In this document: positions 1 to 10,216 of the stretch, piece by piece
How positions within the stretch are numbered: the stretch's first letter is position 1
How the letters are laid out: each line of letters begins with the position of its first letter
Assembly: GCA_947040435.1 (NCBI GenBank)
Contig: CAMRBL010000002.1
Coordinates: 1-64,000 of the forward strand
Direction of reading: 5' to 3'
From: an uncultured Rikenellaceae bacterium
GTDB lineage: Bacteria; Bacteroidota; Bacteroidia; Bacteroidales; Rikenellaceae
Length of the DNA stretch: 64,000 bases
Program-made: the position numbers and the translations under genes
The notes under the pieces: model-generated
Told to the model about the DNA's origin: nothing
The model's database searches: none
Seen by the model: the letters and a program-made list of their open reading frames with translations, nothing else

Positions 1-1
1 G

Positions 2-1882
2 TTTGAATATGATGTAATTGTTGTAGGTGGAGGACACGCAGGTTGTGAAGCAGCAATGGCAGCAGCAAATCTAGGTTCATCAACACTACTAATAAGCATG
101 GACATGGGCAAGTATGCACAGATGTCATGTAACCCCGCAATTGGTGGAGTAGCAAAAGGACAGATTGTGAGAGAGATTGATGCACTTGGAGGACAGATGG
201 GGATCATTACAGATAAAACAACCATACAATTTAGGATGCTCAACCGCTCTAAAGGACCTGCAATGTGGAGCCCCAGAGCACAATGTGACAAAACTCTATT
301 CACACTAGAGTGGAGAAAACTCCTTGAAAACACTGATAACCTATACTTGTGGCAAGATGCAGTATGCGAAATTACTACAAATAAGTGCGGTGATAAAGTT
401 GAAGTGTGTGGAGTAAAAACGAATCTAGGAGTAGAGTTTAAAGCAAAATCGGTAGTACTGACAAATGGTACATTTCTAAATGGTCTTATGCACGTTGGAC
501 GCAACTCTGCCGAAGGCGGAAGGTCTGGAGATGCATCTTCACATGGAGTCACTGAAACACTGAAAGATTTAGGGTTTGAAATTGGCAGAATGAAGACTGG
601 AACTCCAGTTAGAATTGATGCTAGAGAGGTGAAATTTGAGGATATGGAGGCGCAATATGGAGATGAAAATCCATCTAAATTCTCTTACTTACCAACAATA
701 CAAGCTGTCGAAAATCAACTCCCTTGCTTCTTAGTCTATACGTCGGCGGAAGTACATGATAACTTACGAGAAGGCTTTGCAGACTCACCTCTATTCAACG
801 GCACGATACAAGGGGTTGGTCCTCGCTACTGCCCAAGTATTGAGGATAAACTACGAACATTCGCAGAGAAGGATTCTCATCAGTTATTTCTTGAACCAGA
901 GGGACGAGATTGCAATGAATACTACTTAAATGGTTTTTCATCATCTCTACCATGGGATATTCAAGTTGAAGCACTAACTAAGATAAAAGGGTTTGAAGAT
1001 ATACATATATACCGCCCAGGATACGCCATAGAGTACGACTATTTTCCACCAACACAACTCCGACACACAATGGAGACAAAGCTCGTTGAGAACCTATATT
1101 TTGCAGGTCAAATCAACGGAACAACAGGATATGAAGAGGCAGCGGCTCAAGGCTTAATGGCTGGAATTAATGCTCACAAAAAGATAAATAATCAAGAGAG
1201 TGTTGTTCTTCGTCGTGACCAAGCTTATATAGGTGTACTTATTGATGACTTAGTGACTAAAGGAGTTGATGAGCCATATCGTATGTTTACTAGTAGAGCA
1301 GAGTATCGTATTCTCCTACGCCAAGACAATGCAGACATACGTCTGACTCCTATCGGTAGAGAGATGGGATTAGTAAATGACGAGAGGTATTTTGCCTTTA
1401 CATCTAAGTTTGAACAAGTAAATAGCCTAATTAAATTTATTCGAACTCTTAGTGTCAACCCATCTGATTTAGAAGAGTACCTTCTAAATGTGGGTACATC
1501 TCCTCTTACTCAAAAGAGAAAACTATATGATGTACTACTAAGAAACGAAGTTAACATAAAGGGGCTAATCGCTACCCTACCCTCTCTATCTCAGTTCGTC
1601 TCCGAATTAAATTTGATAAATGATGAAGTCATTGAAGAGGCAGAAATTCAGATAAAATACAAAGGGTATATTGAGCGTGAAAAATTTATTGCAGATAAAA
1701 TATTACGACTTGAGAACATTAAACTAAATAGTGACTTTGACTACAATGCTCTGCAATCACTAACCATTGAAGCCCGCCAAAAACTCACAAAAATTAAACC
1801 AGACACAATTGGGCAAGCATCAAGAATACCCGGAGTATCCCCATCAGACATTAACGTTTTATTGATTTATTTCGGCAGATAG
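2..1882 (+). CDS. mnmG: tRNA uridine-5-carboxymethylaminomethyl(34) synthesis enzyme MnmG (GidA), 5' truncated by window edge
   Basis: Frame is open from base 2 (FEYDVIVVGGGHAGCEAAMA, FAD-binding motif), then CNPAIGGVAKGQIVREIDALGGQMG, typical of GidA. Confidence 0.97.
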   Translation, partial: FEYDVIVVGGGHAGCEAAMAAANLGSSTLLISMDMGKYAQMSCNPAIGGVAKGQIVREIDALGGQMGIITDKTTIQFRMLNRSKGPAMWSPRAQCDKTLFTLEWRKLLENTDNLYLWQDAVCEITTNKCGDKVEVCGVKTNLGVEFKAKSVVLTNGTFLNGLMHVGRNSAEGGRSGDASSHGVTETLKDLGFEIGRMKTGTPVRIDAREVKFEDMEAQYGDENPSKFSYLPTIQAVENQLPCFLVYTSAEVHDNLREGFADSPLFNGTIQGVGPRYCPSIEDKLRTFAEKDSHQLFLEPEGRDCNEYYLNGFSSSLPWDIQVEALTKIKGFEDIHIYRPGYAIEYDYFPPTQLRHTMETKLVENLYFAGQINGTTGYEEAAAQGLMAGINAHKKINNQESVVLRRDQAYIGVLIDDLVTKGVDEPYRMFTSRAEYRILLRQDNADIRLTPIGREMGLVNDERYFAFTSKFEQVNSLIKFIRTLSVNPSDLEEYLLNVGTSPLTQKRKLYDVLLRNEVNIKGLIATLPSLSQFVSELNLINDEVIEEAEIQIKYKGYIEREKFIADKILRLENIKLNSDFDYNALQSLTIEARQKLTKIKPDTIGQASRIPGVSPSDINVLLIYFGR

Positions 1883-1885
1883 TCC

Positions 1886-1907
1886 AATTGTTCCACGTGG
1901 AACAATT
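1886..1907. promoter_or_regulatory. parS: parS-like centromere palindrome AATTGTTCCACGTGGAACAATT
   Basis: Perfect 22-bp palindrome; the 16-bp core TGTTCCACGTGGAACA differs from the canonical parS TGTTTCACGTGAAACA by one symmetric pair; 3 bp after the mnmG stop. Confidence 0.75.
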
Positions 1908-2060
1908 TTTTAGGTGTTGTAGTTATTAACTCTAAAAACTAAAAAATGACCTATTACGACTGATATTATTAATAAAATAGATAATTTTTGATAAATTTCA
2001 TCAAAAATAAATCAATCTGAGATTTGCATATTTTTACTCAACTTGTATATGTGTAGTAAA

Positions 2061-2105
2061 TATCAAAAAAAAAGCGACTAAAATTTAGTCGCTTTTTTTT
2101 TGATA
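2061..2105. terminator. Bidirectional intrinsic terminator between convergent mnmG and glnS
   Basis: Perfect 22-bp inverted repeat around one base (AGCGACTAAA/TTTAGTCGCT) flanked by A and T tracts. Confidence 0.9.
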
Positions 2106-2116
2106 TTATAGTAAAA

Positions 2117-3817
2117 TTACTTTTTAACTCCCGCAGCAGATGCCATCTTAGCCCAAGAATCTTTTAAACCAACCGTTCTATTAAATACTAAATTATCGGC
2201 AGTTGTATCTTTATCAAGAGTAAAATACCCTACCCTCTCAAATTGAAAACTATCTCCAACATTTGCACTAGCCAAAGATGGTTCAATAAATGCACGCTTT
2301 ACAATAAGTGAATTTGGATTAACATAGTCCATGAAAGTTTTACCCTCTTCAACATCATCCGCATTCTCATTTAAAAATAAATTGTCAAACAAACGAACAT
2401 CAGCCTCAATAGCACTCTTTGCAGCGACCCAATGAATTACCCCTTTAACCTTTCGTCCATCTGATGATGTTCCATTTTTAGACTCTGGGTCATATGTACA
2501 ATGCAACTCTACAATCTCTCCACTCTCATCCTTAATAACCTCATTACATTTTATAAGGTAAGAATATCTCAATCTAACCTCTTTTCCTGGAGATAGTCTA
2601 AAGTATTTCTTCATAGGCTCCTCCATAAAGTCATCTTTATCTATATAGATAACATTAGAAAACGGAACGAAACGACGTCCTGCACTCTCATCTTCAGGAT
2701 TGTTAATACAGTCAAACATCTCTGTCTCATTCTCATCAAAATTTGTTATAACAACTTTGATTGGATTAACAACAGCCATACGACGTTGCGCTTTTTTGTT
2801 AAGATCCTCTCTAATACAAAACTCAAGAAGCCCCAAATCAATAACATTATCACGCTTTGCAACACCTACTCTCTCGGCAAATGATCTTATAGACTCAGGA
2901 GTATACCCCTTTCTTCTAAGTGCACATATAGTCGGCATACGAGGATCATCCCATCCAGCAACTACATTATTCTCTACTAACTGCAACAGCTTACGCTTAC
3001 TCATCATAGTGTGAGTGATATTCAAACGAGCAAACTCATACTGCTTACTAGGGAAAATACCTAACTGCTCAATAAACCAATAGTAGATAGGCTTATGAAC
3101 ATCAAACTCAAGTGTACAGATAGAGTGTGTTACCTGCTCTATCGAATCACTCTGCCCATGTGCATAGTCATACATCGGATAGATACACCATTTACTCCCA
3201 GTACGATGGTGATCTGTATGTAGAATCCTATACATAATAGGGTCACGCATCAACATATTTGGATGAGACATATCAATTTTTGCACGCAAAATCTTCTCTC
3301 CATCAGCAAATTCTCCGCCCTTCATTCTTTCAAATAGATCCAGATTCTCCTCTACACTTCTATCTCTGAAAGGACTATCCGTACCAGCAACCATTACAGT
3401 TCCCCTACCTTGTCGAATCTCCTCTTGCGTTTGGTCGTCAACGTATGCTTTACCTAACTTTATAAGCTCAATAGCCCAATCGTATAATTGGTCGAAATAA
3501 TCAGATGCATAGTACTCATCTGCCCACTGAAAACCTAACCAATTTACATCCTCTTTAATTGAATCAACGTACTCAACATCCTCCTTAACGGGGTTAGTAT
3601 CATCAAATCGAAGATTACATTTACCTCCGTACTTCTTTGCTAATCCAAAGTTAATGCAGATACTTTTGGCGTGTCCAATATGCAGATAACCATTAGGCTC
3701 TGGTGGGAAACGTGTCTGTATACGAGAATCACCCTTTGCAATAGAGTCATTAATAATCTCCTCTAAAAAATTTAGAGAACGTTCATTACTACTTAAATCT
3801 TCTTTTACCACCGTCAT
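2117..3817 (-). CDS. glnS: Glutaminyl-tRNA synthetase
   Basis: [30 protein letters not shown] signature; likely start MTVVKEDL inside the longer ORF (2117..3856). Confidence 0.97.
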   Translation of the reverse strand: MTVVKEDLSSNERSLNFLEEIINDSIAKGDSRIQTRFPPEPNGYLHIGHAKSICINFGLAKKYGGKCNLRFDDTNPVKEDVEYVDSIKEDVNWLGFQWADEYYASDYFDQLYDWAIELIKLGKAYVDDQTQEEIRQGRGTVMVAGTDSPFRDRSVEENLDLFERMKGGEFADGEKILRAKIDMSHPNMLMRDPIMYRILHTDHHRTGSKWCIYPMYDYAHGQSDSIEQVTHSICTLEFDVHKPIYYWFIEQLGIFPSKQYEFARLNITHTMMSKRKLLQLVENNVVAGWDDPRMPTICALRRKGYTPESIRSFAERVGVAKRDNVIDLGLLEFCIREDLNKKAQRRMAVVNPIKVVITNFDENETEMFDCINNPEDESAGRRFVPFSNVIYIDKDDFMEEPMKKYFRLSPGKEVRLRYSYLIKCNEVIKDESGEIVELHCTYDPESKNGTSSDGRKVKGVIHWVAAKSAIEADVRLFDNLFLNENADDVEEGKTFMDYVNPNSLIVKRAFIEPSLASANVGDSFQFERVGYFTLDKDTTADNLVFNRTVGLKDSWAKMASAAGVKK

Positions 3818-3946
3818 AATTATTATTATTTTATTATACACACCACTACAAATCAATGGTGCATCTATATATTATCTCTTTATGATGTAAAGTTAAATGT
3901 TTTTTTTCAAACTCAAATAAGAAAAGGGACTTTTCCGTCTCTACTC

Positions 3947-4609
3947 CTACCAAACTACGGGAACTAAACCCCTAGATTGTAAATATTCATTAGCCTTTGA
4001 GAAGTGTTTACACCCAAAAAAGCCTCGATATGATGACAATGGTGATGGGTGTACACTCTTTAGAATACAGTTTTCAGTAGAATCAACAAAAGCACCCTTC
4101 TTCTGTGCATAAGCACCCCATAACATATATACAACATCTTTATTCTGCTGTGCAACGACCCTCACGACTGCATCTGTAAAAGTCTCCCATCCTTTTCCTG
4201 CATGAGACCCCGCACTACTCTGACGAACTGTAAAAACTGAGTTTAGCAACAATACCCCCTGCTCTGCCCATCGATCTAAATTCCCAGACTTCGGGGTCGA
4301 AATACCGAGATCACTATCAACCTCTTTAAATATATTACGTAGAGATGGTGGATGAGGTACACCATCTGCAACGGAGAAACATAACCCATTTGCCTGCCCC
4401 TCCCCATGATACGGATCTTGACCTATAATAACAACCTTAACTCCATTAGGAGGACACTTATCAAAAGCTCTGAAGATATTCGAATACTCTGGATATACAG
4501 TCTGTTCTTTGTACTCCGAATTAACAAAATTCATTAACTGTTTGAAGTACTCTTTCTCAAACTCACCTCCAAGTAAATCCCTCCACTCTTGTCCAATATT
4601 GACATCCAT
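3947..4609 (-). CDS. ung: Uracil-DNA glycosylase
   Basis: GQDPYHGEGQANGLCFSV and HPSPLS motifs. Confidence 0.97.
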   Translation of the reverse strand: MDVNIGQEWRDLLGGEFEKEYFKQLMNFVNSEYKEQTVYPEYSNIFRAFDKCPPNGVKVVIIGQDPYHGEGQANGLCFSVADGVPHPPSLRNIFKEVDSDLGISTPKSGNLDRWAEQGVLLLNSVFTVRQSSAGSHAGKGWETFTDAVVRVVAQQNKDVVYMLWGAYAQKKGAFVDSTENCILKSVHPSPLSSYRGFFGCKHFSKANEYLQSRGLVPVVW

Positions 4610-4615
4610 TACCGA

Positions 4616-5164
4616 CTACTCCTTATATAGGTCTACTTCACCTTTCTCTACCTGTATGTATATCTTCACTAACTCTGCAATAACTGGCGAAACAACTTCA
4701 ATCACATCGTCAATAGAACCCTTCTTCTCTCCTTTTATTCTATACAACATCACTGCATATAAAGCCCTGAAACACAACTCAATATCAGACATCTCATTAG
4801 CCGAAAGAAGCTCTCTCAAACGAGGTAATTCAGGTTGAAGTTTAGTATAAATTCCCCTATAATTAGCTCCAATTGGCAACTGCATTAATTGTAAATGCTG
4901 GTTATGAAGGTCACTAATAAGATGAAGTGTATGCAATAAATGACCATGCTCCTCCTTATTCTCCTCCTTGAGTAGATTCACAATCCCCATATACCATATC
5001 AGCAGCTCTTGCTCTTTATCTGCCGTTAATTTCTGCGGCTTTACCAGTTGCGAATATATCGCCTCTGGACTCATTTGAAGTGCTCGAAGTAGATCTTCAA
5101 GCTGCCATAAATAGAGTATATATTCAGCTATATTTTCTCTTCTCTTTTCAATTGCAATGTACAT
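4616..5164 (-). CDS. DUF4924-like Bacteroidota conserved protein
   Basis: MYIAIEKRRENIAEYILYLWQLEDLLRAL N-terminus resembles the DUF4924 family. Confidence 0.6.
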   Translation of the reverse strand: MYIAIEKRRENIAEYILYLWQLEDLLRALQMSPEAIYSQLVKPQKLTADKEQELLIWYMGIVNLLKEENKEEHGHLLHTLHLISDLHNQHLQLMQLPIGANYRGIYTKLQPELPRLRELLSANEMSDIELCFRALYAVMLYRIKGEKKGSIDDVIEVVSPVIAELVKIYIQVEKGEVDLYKE

Positions 5165-5216
5165 ATTTATCTATTTTAAATTCCAACTACACCACAAATA
5201 TACAGCAAACTCATGG

Positions 5217-5338
5217 AAGAAAACGAAGTTTTTTTAATAAATTTAATGAAACAGATAAAGTTATAGAGACTTTAAGCGATAAAGAGTTGAGTTTGATAAA
5301 ATAATATCTCCTATTAAATATAAAAACTTCGTTTTCTT
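5217..5338. repeat. 122-bp element with 17-bp perfect terminal inverted repeats (AAGAAAACGAAGTTTTT / AAAAACTTCGTTTTCTT)
   Basis: Left arm 5217-5233, right arm 5322-5338; arm sequence recurs at 32843 and 44234. Confidence 0.8.
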
Positions 5339-5351
5339 TTGTTCATTTGAT

Positions 5352-5382
5352 TTTGCAATTAATGTTAAATATTGTAGCTTTG
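5352..5382 (+). promoter_or_regulatory. Bacteroidota-type promoter TTTG-N19-TAGCTTTG upstream of metY
   Basis: Matches -33 TTTG / -7 TAnnTTTG consensus with 19-bp spacing. Confidence 0.75.
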
Positions 5383-5418
5383 TAGATATATATAAATACC
5401 TATCAAATATCGAATACC

Positions 5419-6714
5419 ATGATAAAAGAAGATCAACTCCATTTTGATACACTACAAGTACACGCAGGACAAAATCCAGACCCAGTTACTCTAGCTAGAA
5501 CTGTACCGCTTTATATGAGTTCATCGTACGTTTTTCGTAGTGCTGAACACGGTGCAAACCTATTTGCTCTAAAAGAGTTTGGAAATATATATACTCGTCT
5601 TCAAAACCCAACAACTGATGTTTTTGAAAAACGTGTCGCTGCTCTTAATGGTGGTGTCGCTGCTCTCGCAACGGCGTCAGGTCACTCTGCTCAATTGATA
5701 GCAATAACAAATATTGCTCAATGTGGAGATAATTTTATATCTAGTCCATTCCTATATGGTGGATCTTACAACCAGTTCAAACACTCTTTCGCAGGATTTG
5801 GAATACAGTGTAAATTCACTAAAGACCTTAACCCTGAGTCGTTTGCAGAACTTATCGACGAAAAAACAAAAGCAATATATGTAGAAAGCATAAGCAACTC
5901 AAATTTCTATATAGCAGATTTTGAGGCACTTGCAAAAGTTGCCCACGACAATGGAATACCACTTATTGTAGACAATACATTTGGCGCTTGCGGTGCACTA
6001 TGCAAACCAATAAGCTGGGGAGCAGATATTATAGTGGAATCTGCAACAAAGTGGATCGGTGGTCATGGCACAGCTATGGGCGGCGTTATTACAGATGCAG
6101 GTAAGTTTGATTGGGCTAACGGTAAATTCCCAATGCTTAGCGAACCTTCGCCTAGCTACCACGGAACCGTAATGACTGAGAGCTTTGGTAAACTAGCTTT
6201 TATAATAAAAGCTAGAGTCGAAGGGATGAGAGACCTAGGTCCATGTGCATCTCCTTTTAACTCATTCATGCTAATACAGGGGCTAGAGACACTATCTCTA
6301 AGAGTGGAGAGAGAGGCACAAAATGCTATGAAACTTGCAGAGTATTTTGAGGCACATCCAATGGTTGAGAGTGTAAACTACCCTGGACTTAAAAGCCATG
6401 AATCATACATAAAGGCGCAAAAATACCTCACAAATGGCTACGGATGCGTACTATCAATTACATTGAAAGGTAGCAAGAAAGAGGCTGTCAAGTTTGTTGA
6501 CTCGCTAACTCTAGTATCACACGTAGCAAATGTTGGAGACACAAAGACTCTAATCATACAACCTGCTGCTACTACTCACCAACAACTTAGCCCTGAGGAG
6601 CTAAGCGGAGCGGGTATAGCTGAGAGTATGTTGAGAATATCTGTTGGAATTGAATATATTGACGATTTAAAACGTGATTTTGAAAGCGCTTTTACTGCTT
6701 TAAAATCTTGTTAA
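5419..6714 (+). CDS. metY: O-acetylhomoserine aminocarboxypropyltransferase (sulfhydrylase)
   Basis: PLP-dependent Cys/Met metabolism family (VESATKWIGGHGTAMGG); followed by metX. Confidence 0.93.
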   Translation: MIKEDQLHFDTLQVHAGQNPDPVTLARTVPLYMSSSYVFRSAEHGANLFALKEFGNIYTRLQNPTTDVFEKRVAALNGGVAALATASGHSAQLIAITNIAQCGDNFISSPFLYGGSYNQFKHSFAGFGIQCKFTKDLNPESFAELIDEKTKAIYVESISNSNFYIADFEALAKVAHDNGIPLIVDNTFGACGALCKPISWGADIIVESATKWIGGHGTAMGGVITDAGKFDWANGKFPMLSEPSPSYHGTVMTESFGKLAFIIKARVEGMRDLGPCASPFNSFMLIQGLETLSLRVEREAQNAMKLAEYFEAHPMVESVNYPGLKSHESYIKAQKYLTNGYGCVLSITLKGSKKEAVKFVDSLTLVSHVANVGDTKTLIIQPAATTHQQLSPEELSGAGIAESMLRISVGIEYIDDLKRDFESAFTALKSC

Positions 6715-6725
6715 ACACATAGTGA

Positions 6726-7736
6726 ATGCCGATTAAATACTACATATATAACCACCCTTTTAAACTTGAAAGTGGAGAGGTTCTTTCTCAACTTAAAATT
6801 GCATATACCACATACGGAGAGTTTGATGGAGATAATGCAATTTGGGTTTGCCATGCACTTACTGCAAATTCAGAAGTTGATGACTGGTGGCCAAATGTTG
6901 TGTGTGAGGGTGGATTCCTTAACCCTCAAAAGAACTTTATTATCTGCGCCAACATTATAGGATCACACTACGGATCAACAGGTCCACTAAGTGTAAACCC
7001 CGAAACAGATAAACCATACTTCGGAACTTTCCCTTTTATAACGGTTAGGGATATTGCAAATGCACACCAGATACTCGCAAAACACCTAAATATTAACCAT
7101 GTAAAAGCGATAATTGGCAGCTCAATTGGAGGATACCAAGCGATGGAGATGGCTCTTATGTTTCCAAATTTTACAGAAAAATTGGTGCTCATTGCAACTT
7201 CTGCAAAGAGTCAACCATGGGTAATTGCCTTCAATGAGTCACAACGCATGGCAATAGAGTCGGACGTAACTTACGGCAAAGCTGACTGTGAAGCTGGAGC
7301 AAAAGGGATGAAAGTATCAAGATCAATTGCACTTCTAAGTTACAGAGGATCTAGTGCATACAATGCAACACAACAAGAGATAGACAGTAAAGATAAGGTA
7401 TCTGGATTTAGAGCATCAACATACCAACAATACCAAGGAGAGAAGCTATGCAACAGATTTAACGCATACTCATACCATATACTAACACGTGTTCTCGACT
7501 CTCACAATGTTGGCAGAGGTCGTGGAGGAGTAGAGAGTGCTCTCGCTCAAATAGAGTGCAAAACATTGGTTATAGGAATATCTACTGATATTATATTCCC
7601 AGTAAGCGAACAAATTATTTTATACAAACATATTCCTAATGCCACAATCCAACTCTTAAGTTCTGAGTTTGGACACGACGGATTTTTAGTGGAACATGCA
7701 AAATTAAACTCAATATTAATACCATTTATTAACTAA
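6726..7736 (+). CDS. metX: Homoserine O-acetyltransferase
   Basis: Alpha/beta hydrolase with GSSIGGYQAMEMA nucleophile motif and GHDGFLVE; adjacent to metY. Confidence 0.94.
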   Translation: MPIKYYIYNHPFKLESGEVLSQLKIAYTTYGEFDGDNAIWVCHALTANSEVDDWWPNVVCEGGFLNPQKNFIICANIIGSHYGSTGPLSVNPETDKPYFGTFPFITVRDIANAHQILAKHLNINHVKAIIGSSIGGYQAMEMALMFPNFTEKLVLIATSAKSQPWVIAFNESQRMAIESDVTYGKADCEAGAKGMKVSRSIALLSYRGSSAYNATQQEIDSKDKVSGFRASTYQQYQGEKLCNRFNAYSYHILTRVLDSHNVGRGRGGVESALAQIECKTLVIGISTDIIFPVSEQIILYKHIPNATIQLLSSEFGHDGFLVEHAKLNSILIPFIN

Positions 7737-7744
7737 GTATAATT

Positions 7745-9037
7745 ATGAAATTACCAGAAAAAGTTAATGTGTTACTTTTAGGTTCCGGAGGAAGAGAGCA
7801 TGCATTTGCATGGAAAATATCTCAAAGCCCAAAACTTCAAAAGTTATTTATTGCACCAGGGAACGCAGGAACAGCGAGTGTGGGCATTAATGTTGATATA
7901 CAACCAAGTAATTTTGGTAGTATTAAGCAATTTGTGCTACTTAATAACATTAACTTAGTTGTAGTGGGACCTGAAGGCCCTCTTGTTAATGGTATTTATG
8001 ACTACTTCCAAGATGATAATGATATACACCATGTACCTATTATTGGTCCATCTCGTTTAGGTGCAAAGCTTGAGGGTAGCAAAGAGTTTGCTAAAGACTT
8101 TATGATACGTCACAATATTCCAACGGCAGCCTATAAAAGCTTTACGAAAAATAACATCGAAGAGGGATACGCCTTTCTTGACGAATTGAGTGCACCTTAT
8201 GTTCTAAAAGCAGATGGACTAGCAGCAGGAAAGGGTGTTGTGATCCTTGACAATGTAAGCGAAGCGAAAGCGGAGCTAACAAGCATGATTAATGGTAAGT
8301 TCGGAGGCGCAAGCAATACAGTTGTTATTGAGCAGTTCCTTAACGGAATTGAGTGCTCTGTATTCGTTGCAACAGATGGAGTCAATTACAAAATATTACC
8401 CGAAGCCAAAGATTATAAAAGAATTGGTGTGGGTGATAAAGGGCTGAATACTGGTGGTATGGGTGCTGTATCTCCTGTACCATTTGCAGATAAAGAGTTC
8501 ATGGAGAAGGTTAGAACTAGAATTGTTGAGCCTACCATAAATGGTTTTGTACAGGAAAAAATAGCATATAAAGGTTTTGTATTTATTGGACTTATGTGTG
8601 ATGCGGGAGAGCCATATGTGATAGAGTACAACGTGAGAATGGGGGATCCAGAGACTGAGGTTGTGATCCCTAGAATCGAGTCTGATATTATAGACCTATT
8701 CGAGGCTATCACCTTTAACACTCTTGACAAATATGAATTAACAATAACTGAAAAAGTTGCAACAACTGTTGTGTGCGTAGCAGGTGGATATCCTGAAGAG
8801 TATAGAAAAGATGATGTAATTACAGGTTTAGATACACCTTGTAATAGTATTATATTCCACGCTGGAACAGCCCAAAAAGGAGGTCATACTCTTACAAATG
8901 GCGGAAGGGTACTAGCTGTCACATCATTTGGAGATACAATACAAGAGGCTATCAACGAAAGCTTCAAAACAATAGGAAACATAGAGTACGAAGGCAAATA
9001 TTTCAGAGAGGATATTGGAGCAGATTTAATGAAATAG
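7745..9037 (+). CDS. purD: Phosphoribosylamine-glycine ligase
   Basis: VLLLGSGGREHAFAWKI, NVRMGDPETEVV. Confidence 0.97.
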   Translation: MKLPEKVNVLLLGSGGREHAFAWKISQSPKLQKLFIAPGNAGTASVGINVDIQPSNFGSIKQFVLLNNINLVVVGPEGPLVNGIYDYFQDDNDIHHVPIIGPSRLGAKLEGSKEFAKDFMIRHNIPTAAYKSFTKNNIEEGYAFLDELSAPYVLKADGLAAGKGVVILDNVSEAKAELTSMINGKFGGASNTVVIEQFLNGIECSVFVATDGVNYKILPEAKDYKRIGVGDKGLNTGGMGAVSPVPFADKEFMEKVRTRIVEPTINGFVQEKIAYKGFVFIGLMCDAGEPYVIEYNVRMGDPETEVVIPRIESDIIDLFEAITFNTLDKYELTITEKVATTVVCVAGGYPEEYRKDDVITGLDTPCNSIIFHAGTAQKGGHTLTNGGRVLAVTSFGDTIQEAINESFKTIGNIEYEGKYFREDIGADLMK

Positions 9038-9140
9038 ACTGCATAACATACCTACTCCCCTTAAAGAAAATGAAGTAACACCAACTTTGGATCACTCCAT
9101 AGATATATATAAACAACTTATTAAGTATAAATATCTATAT

Positions 9141-10163
9141 ATGAGATTAGATATTAGCCAAAAGCCACAACTATTAGTAATATATCCATCACTATTAATA
9201 GTTGTGGCTTCTTTTGTTAGGCACATATACACAGAGCAAAATGTGCTAATAAATAGCAGTTATGGTATCGCATCACAACAAATATATCAACTACTAGAGA
9301 GCGGATTTTTTATCATAGACAAGCTATCAATTGTTATATATATAATAGGTGGTGTCGTACTAACAAAGCTAGCAATGCACAAAGAGCTGTTCACACGTAA
9401 GAGCTTATACCCACTAATTTGTTATTTAATTTTTAGTACATCTTTTTTCAATACGCAAAATAATATATTTGAAGCACTATCATCCCTGATGGTGATATTA
9501 TCACTAGATAGATTAATAAAATCATTTAACACAAAAAAAAGTAATTTCCACTACCTATTTACAGCTGGGGTAATGATGGGCTCCATCCCACTATTAATAC
9601 CTCAAGGAGTCTTCATTCTCCCAATATTAATTATCTCACACCTCATATTTAAGAGAACCGCAAATGAATTGATAATTTCATTGAGTGGGTATGCACTCCC
9701 TACACTCCTATACAGCTATATCCTTTGGGCAGTAGGTCGCCCTTTCAATACAGTAGTCAATAATATATATAATGCATGTAGTGAATGGAACTACAGCCAT
9801 GTAGTTGACCTTATAGTGCAAGATAATCAAATACAATATTCAACCATATTCTTTTTTATAACTATTATCATATCTACAATAGCTCTAATTATATACAATA
9901 TAAGAAATAAAGATATTCAACAAACTCCATCTGTATATGTGCTAATGATATTCAGTTATATTGGAATTCTAACTATACCAACACTACTCATATCTACTAA
10001 TCCAACAGCTTTAGTCTCTATAATGGCGATCCCTTTATCTCTACTAATGTCCTCTATTTTCATAGAATACAAGAGCCATTTAAGCACATTATTATACATA
10101 ATTATGATACTTTTTTCTATTTCGGTTTCGGTATTTCACCTATATAAACAGCTATGGTTTTAA
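9141..10163 (+). CDS. Polytopic membrane protein, possibly DUF6427-like
   Basis: Many hydrophobic segments; likely start MRLDISQKPQ within ORF 9087..10163. Confidence 0.5.
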   Translation: MRLDISQKPQLLVIYPSLLIVVASFVRHIYTEQNVLINSSYGIASQQIYQLLESGFFIIDKLSIVIYIIGGVVLTKLAMHKELFTRKSLYPLICYLIFSTSFFNTQNNIFEALSSLMVILSLDRLIKSFNTKKSNFHYLFTAGVMMGSIPLLIPQGVFILPILIISHLIFKRTANELIISLSGYALPTLLYSYILWAVGRPFNTVVNNIYNACSEWNYSHVVDLIVQDNQIQYSTIFFFITIIISTIALIIYNIRNKDIQQTPSVYVLMIFSYIGILTIPTLLISTNPTALVSIMAIPLSLLMSSIFIEYKSHLSTLLYIIMILFSISVSVFHLYKQLWF

Positions 10164-10216
10164 CACAACTAAACATGCTAAAACCATAACTACATAACGT
10201 ACAAAACTTCCTACAT

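Noticed and set aside
3909-3925. AAACTCAAATAAGAAAA downstream of ung as another copy of the repeat family
   Set aside because: Matches the outer flank of the 32831 element in 16 of 17 bases but lacks the arms; too short and AT-rich to claim.
7494-7503. AACACGTGTT palindrome in metX as a second parS candidate
   Set aside because: Lacks the full TGTT(C/T)CACGTG(G/A)AACA core and is inside coding sequence.
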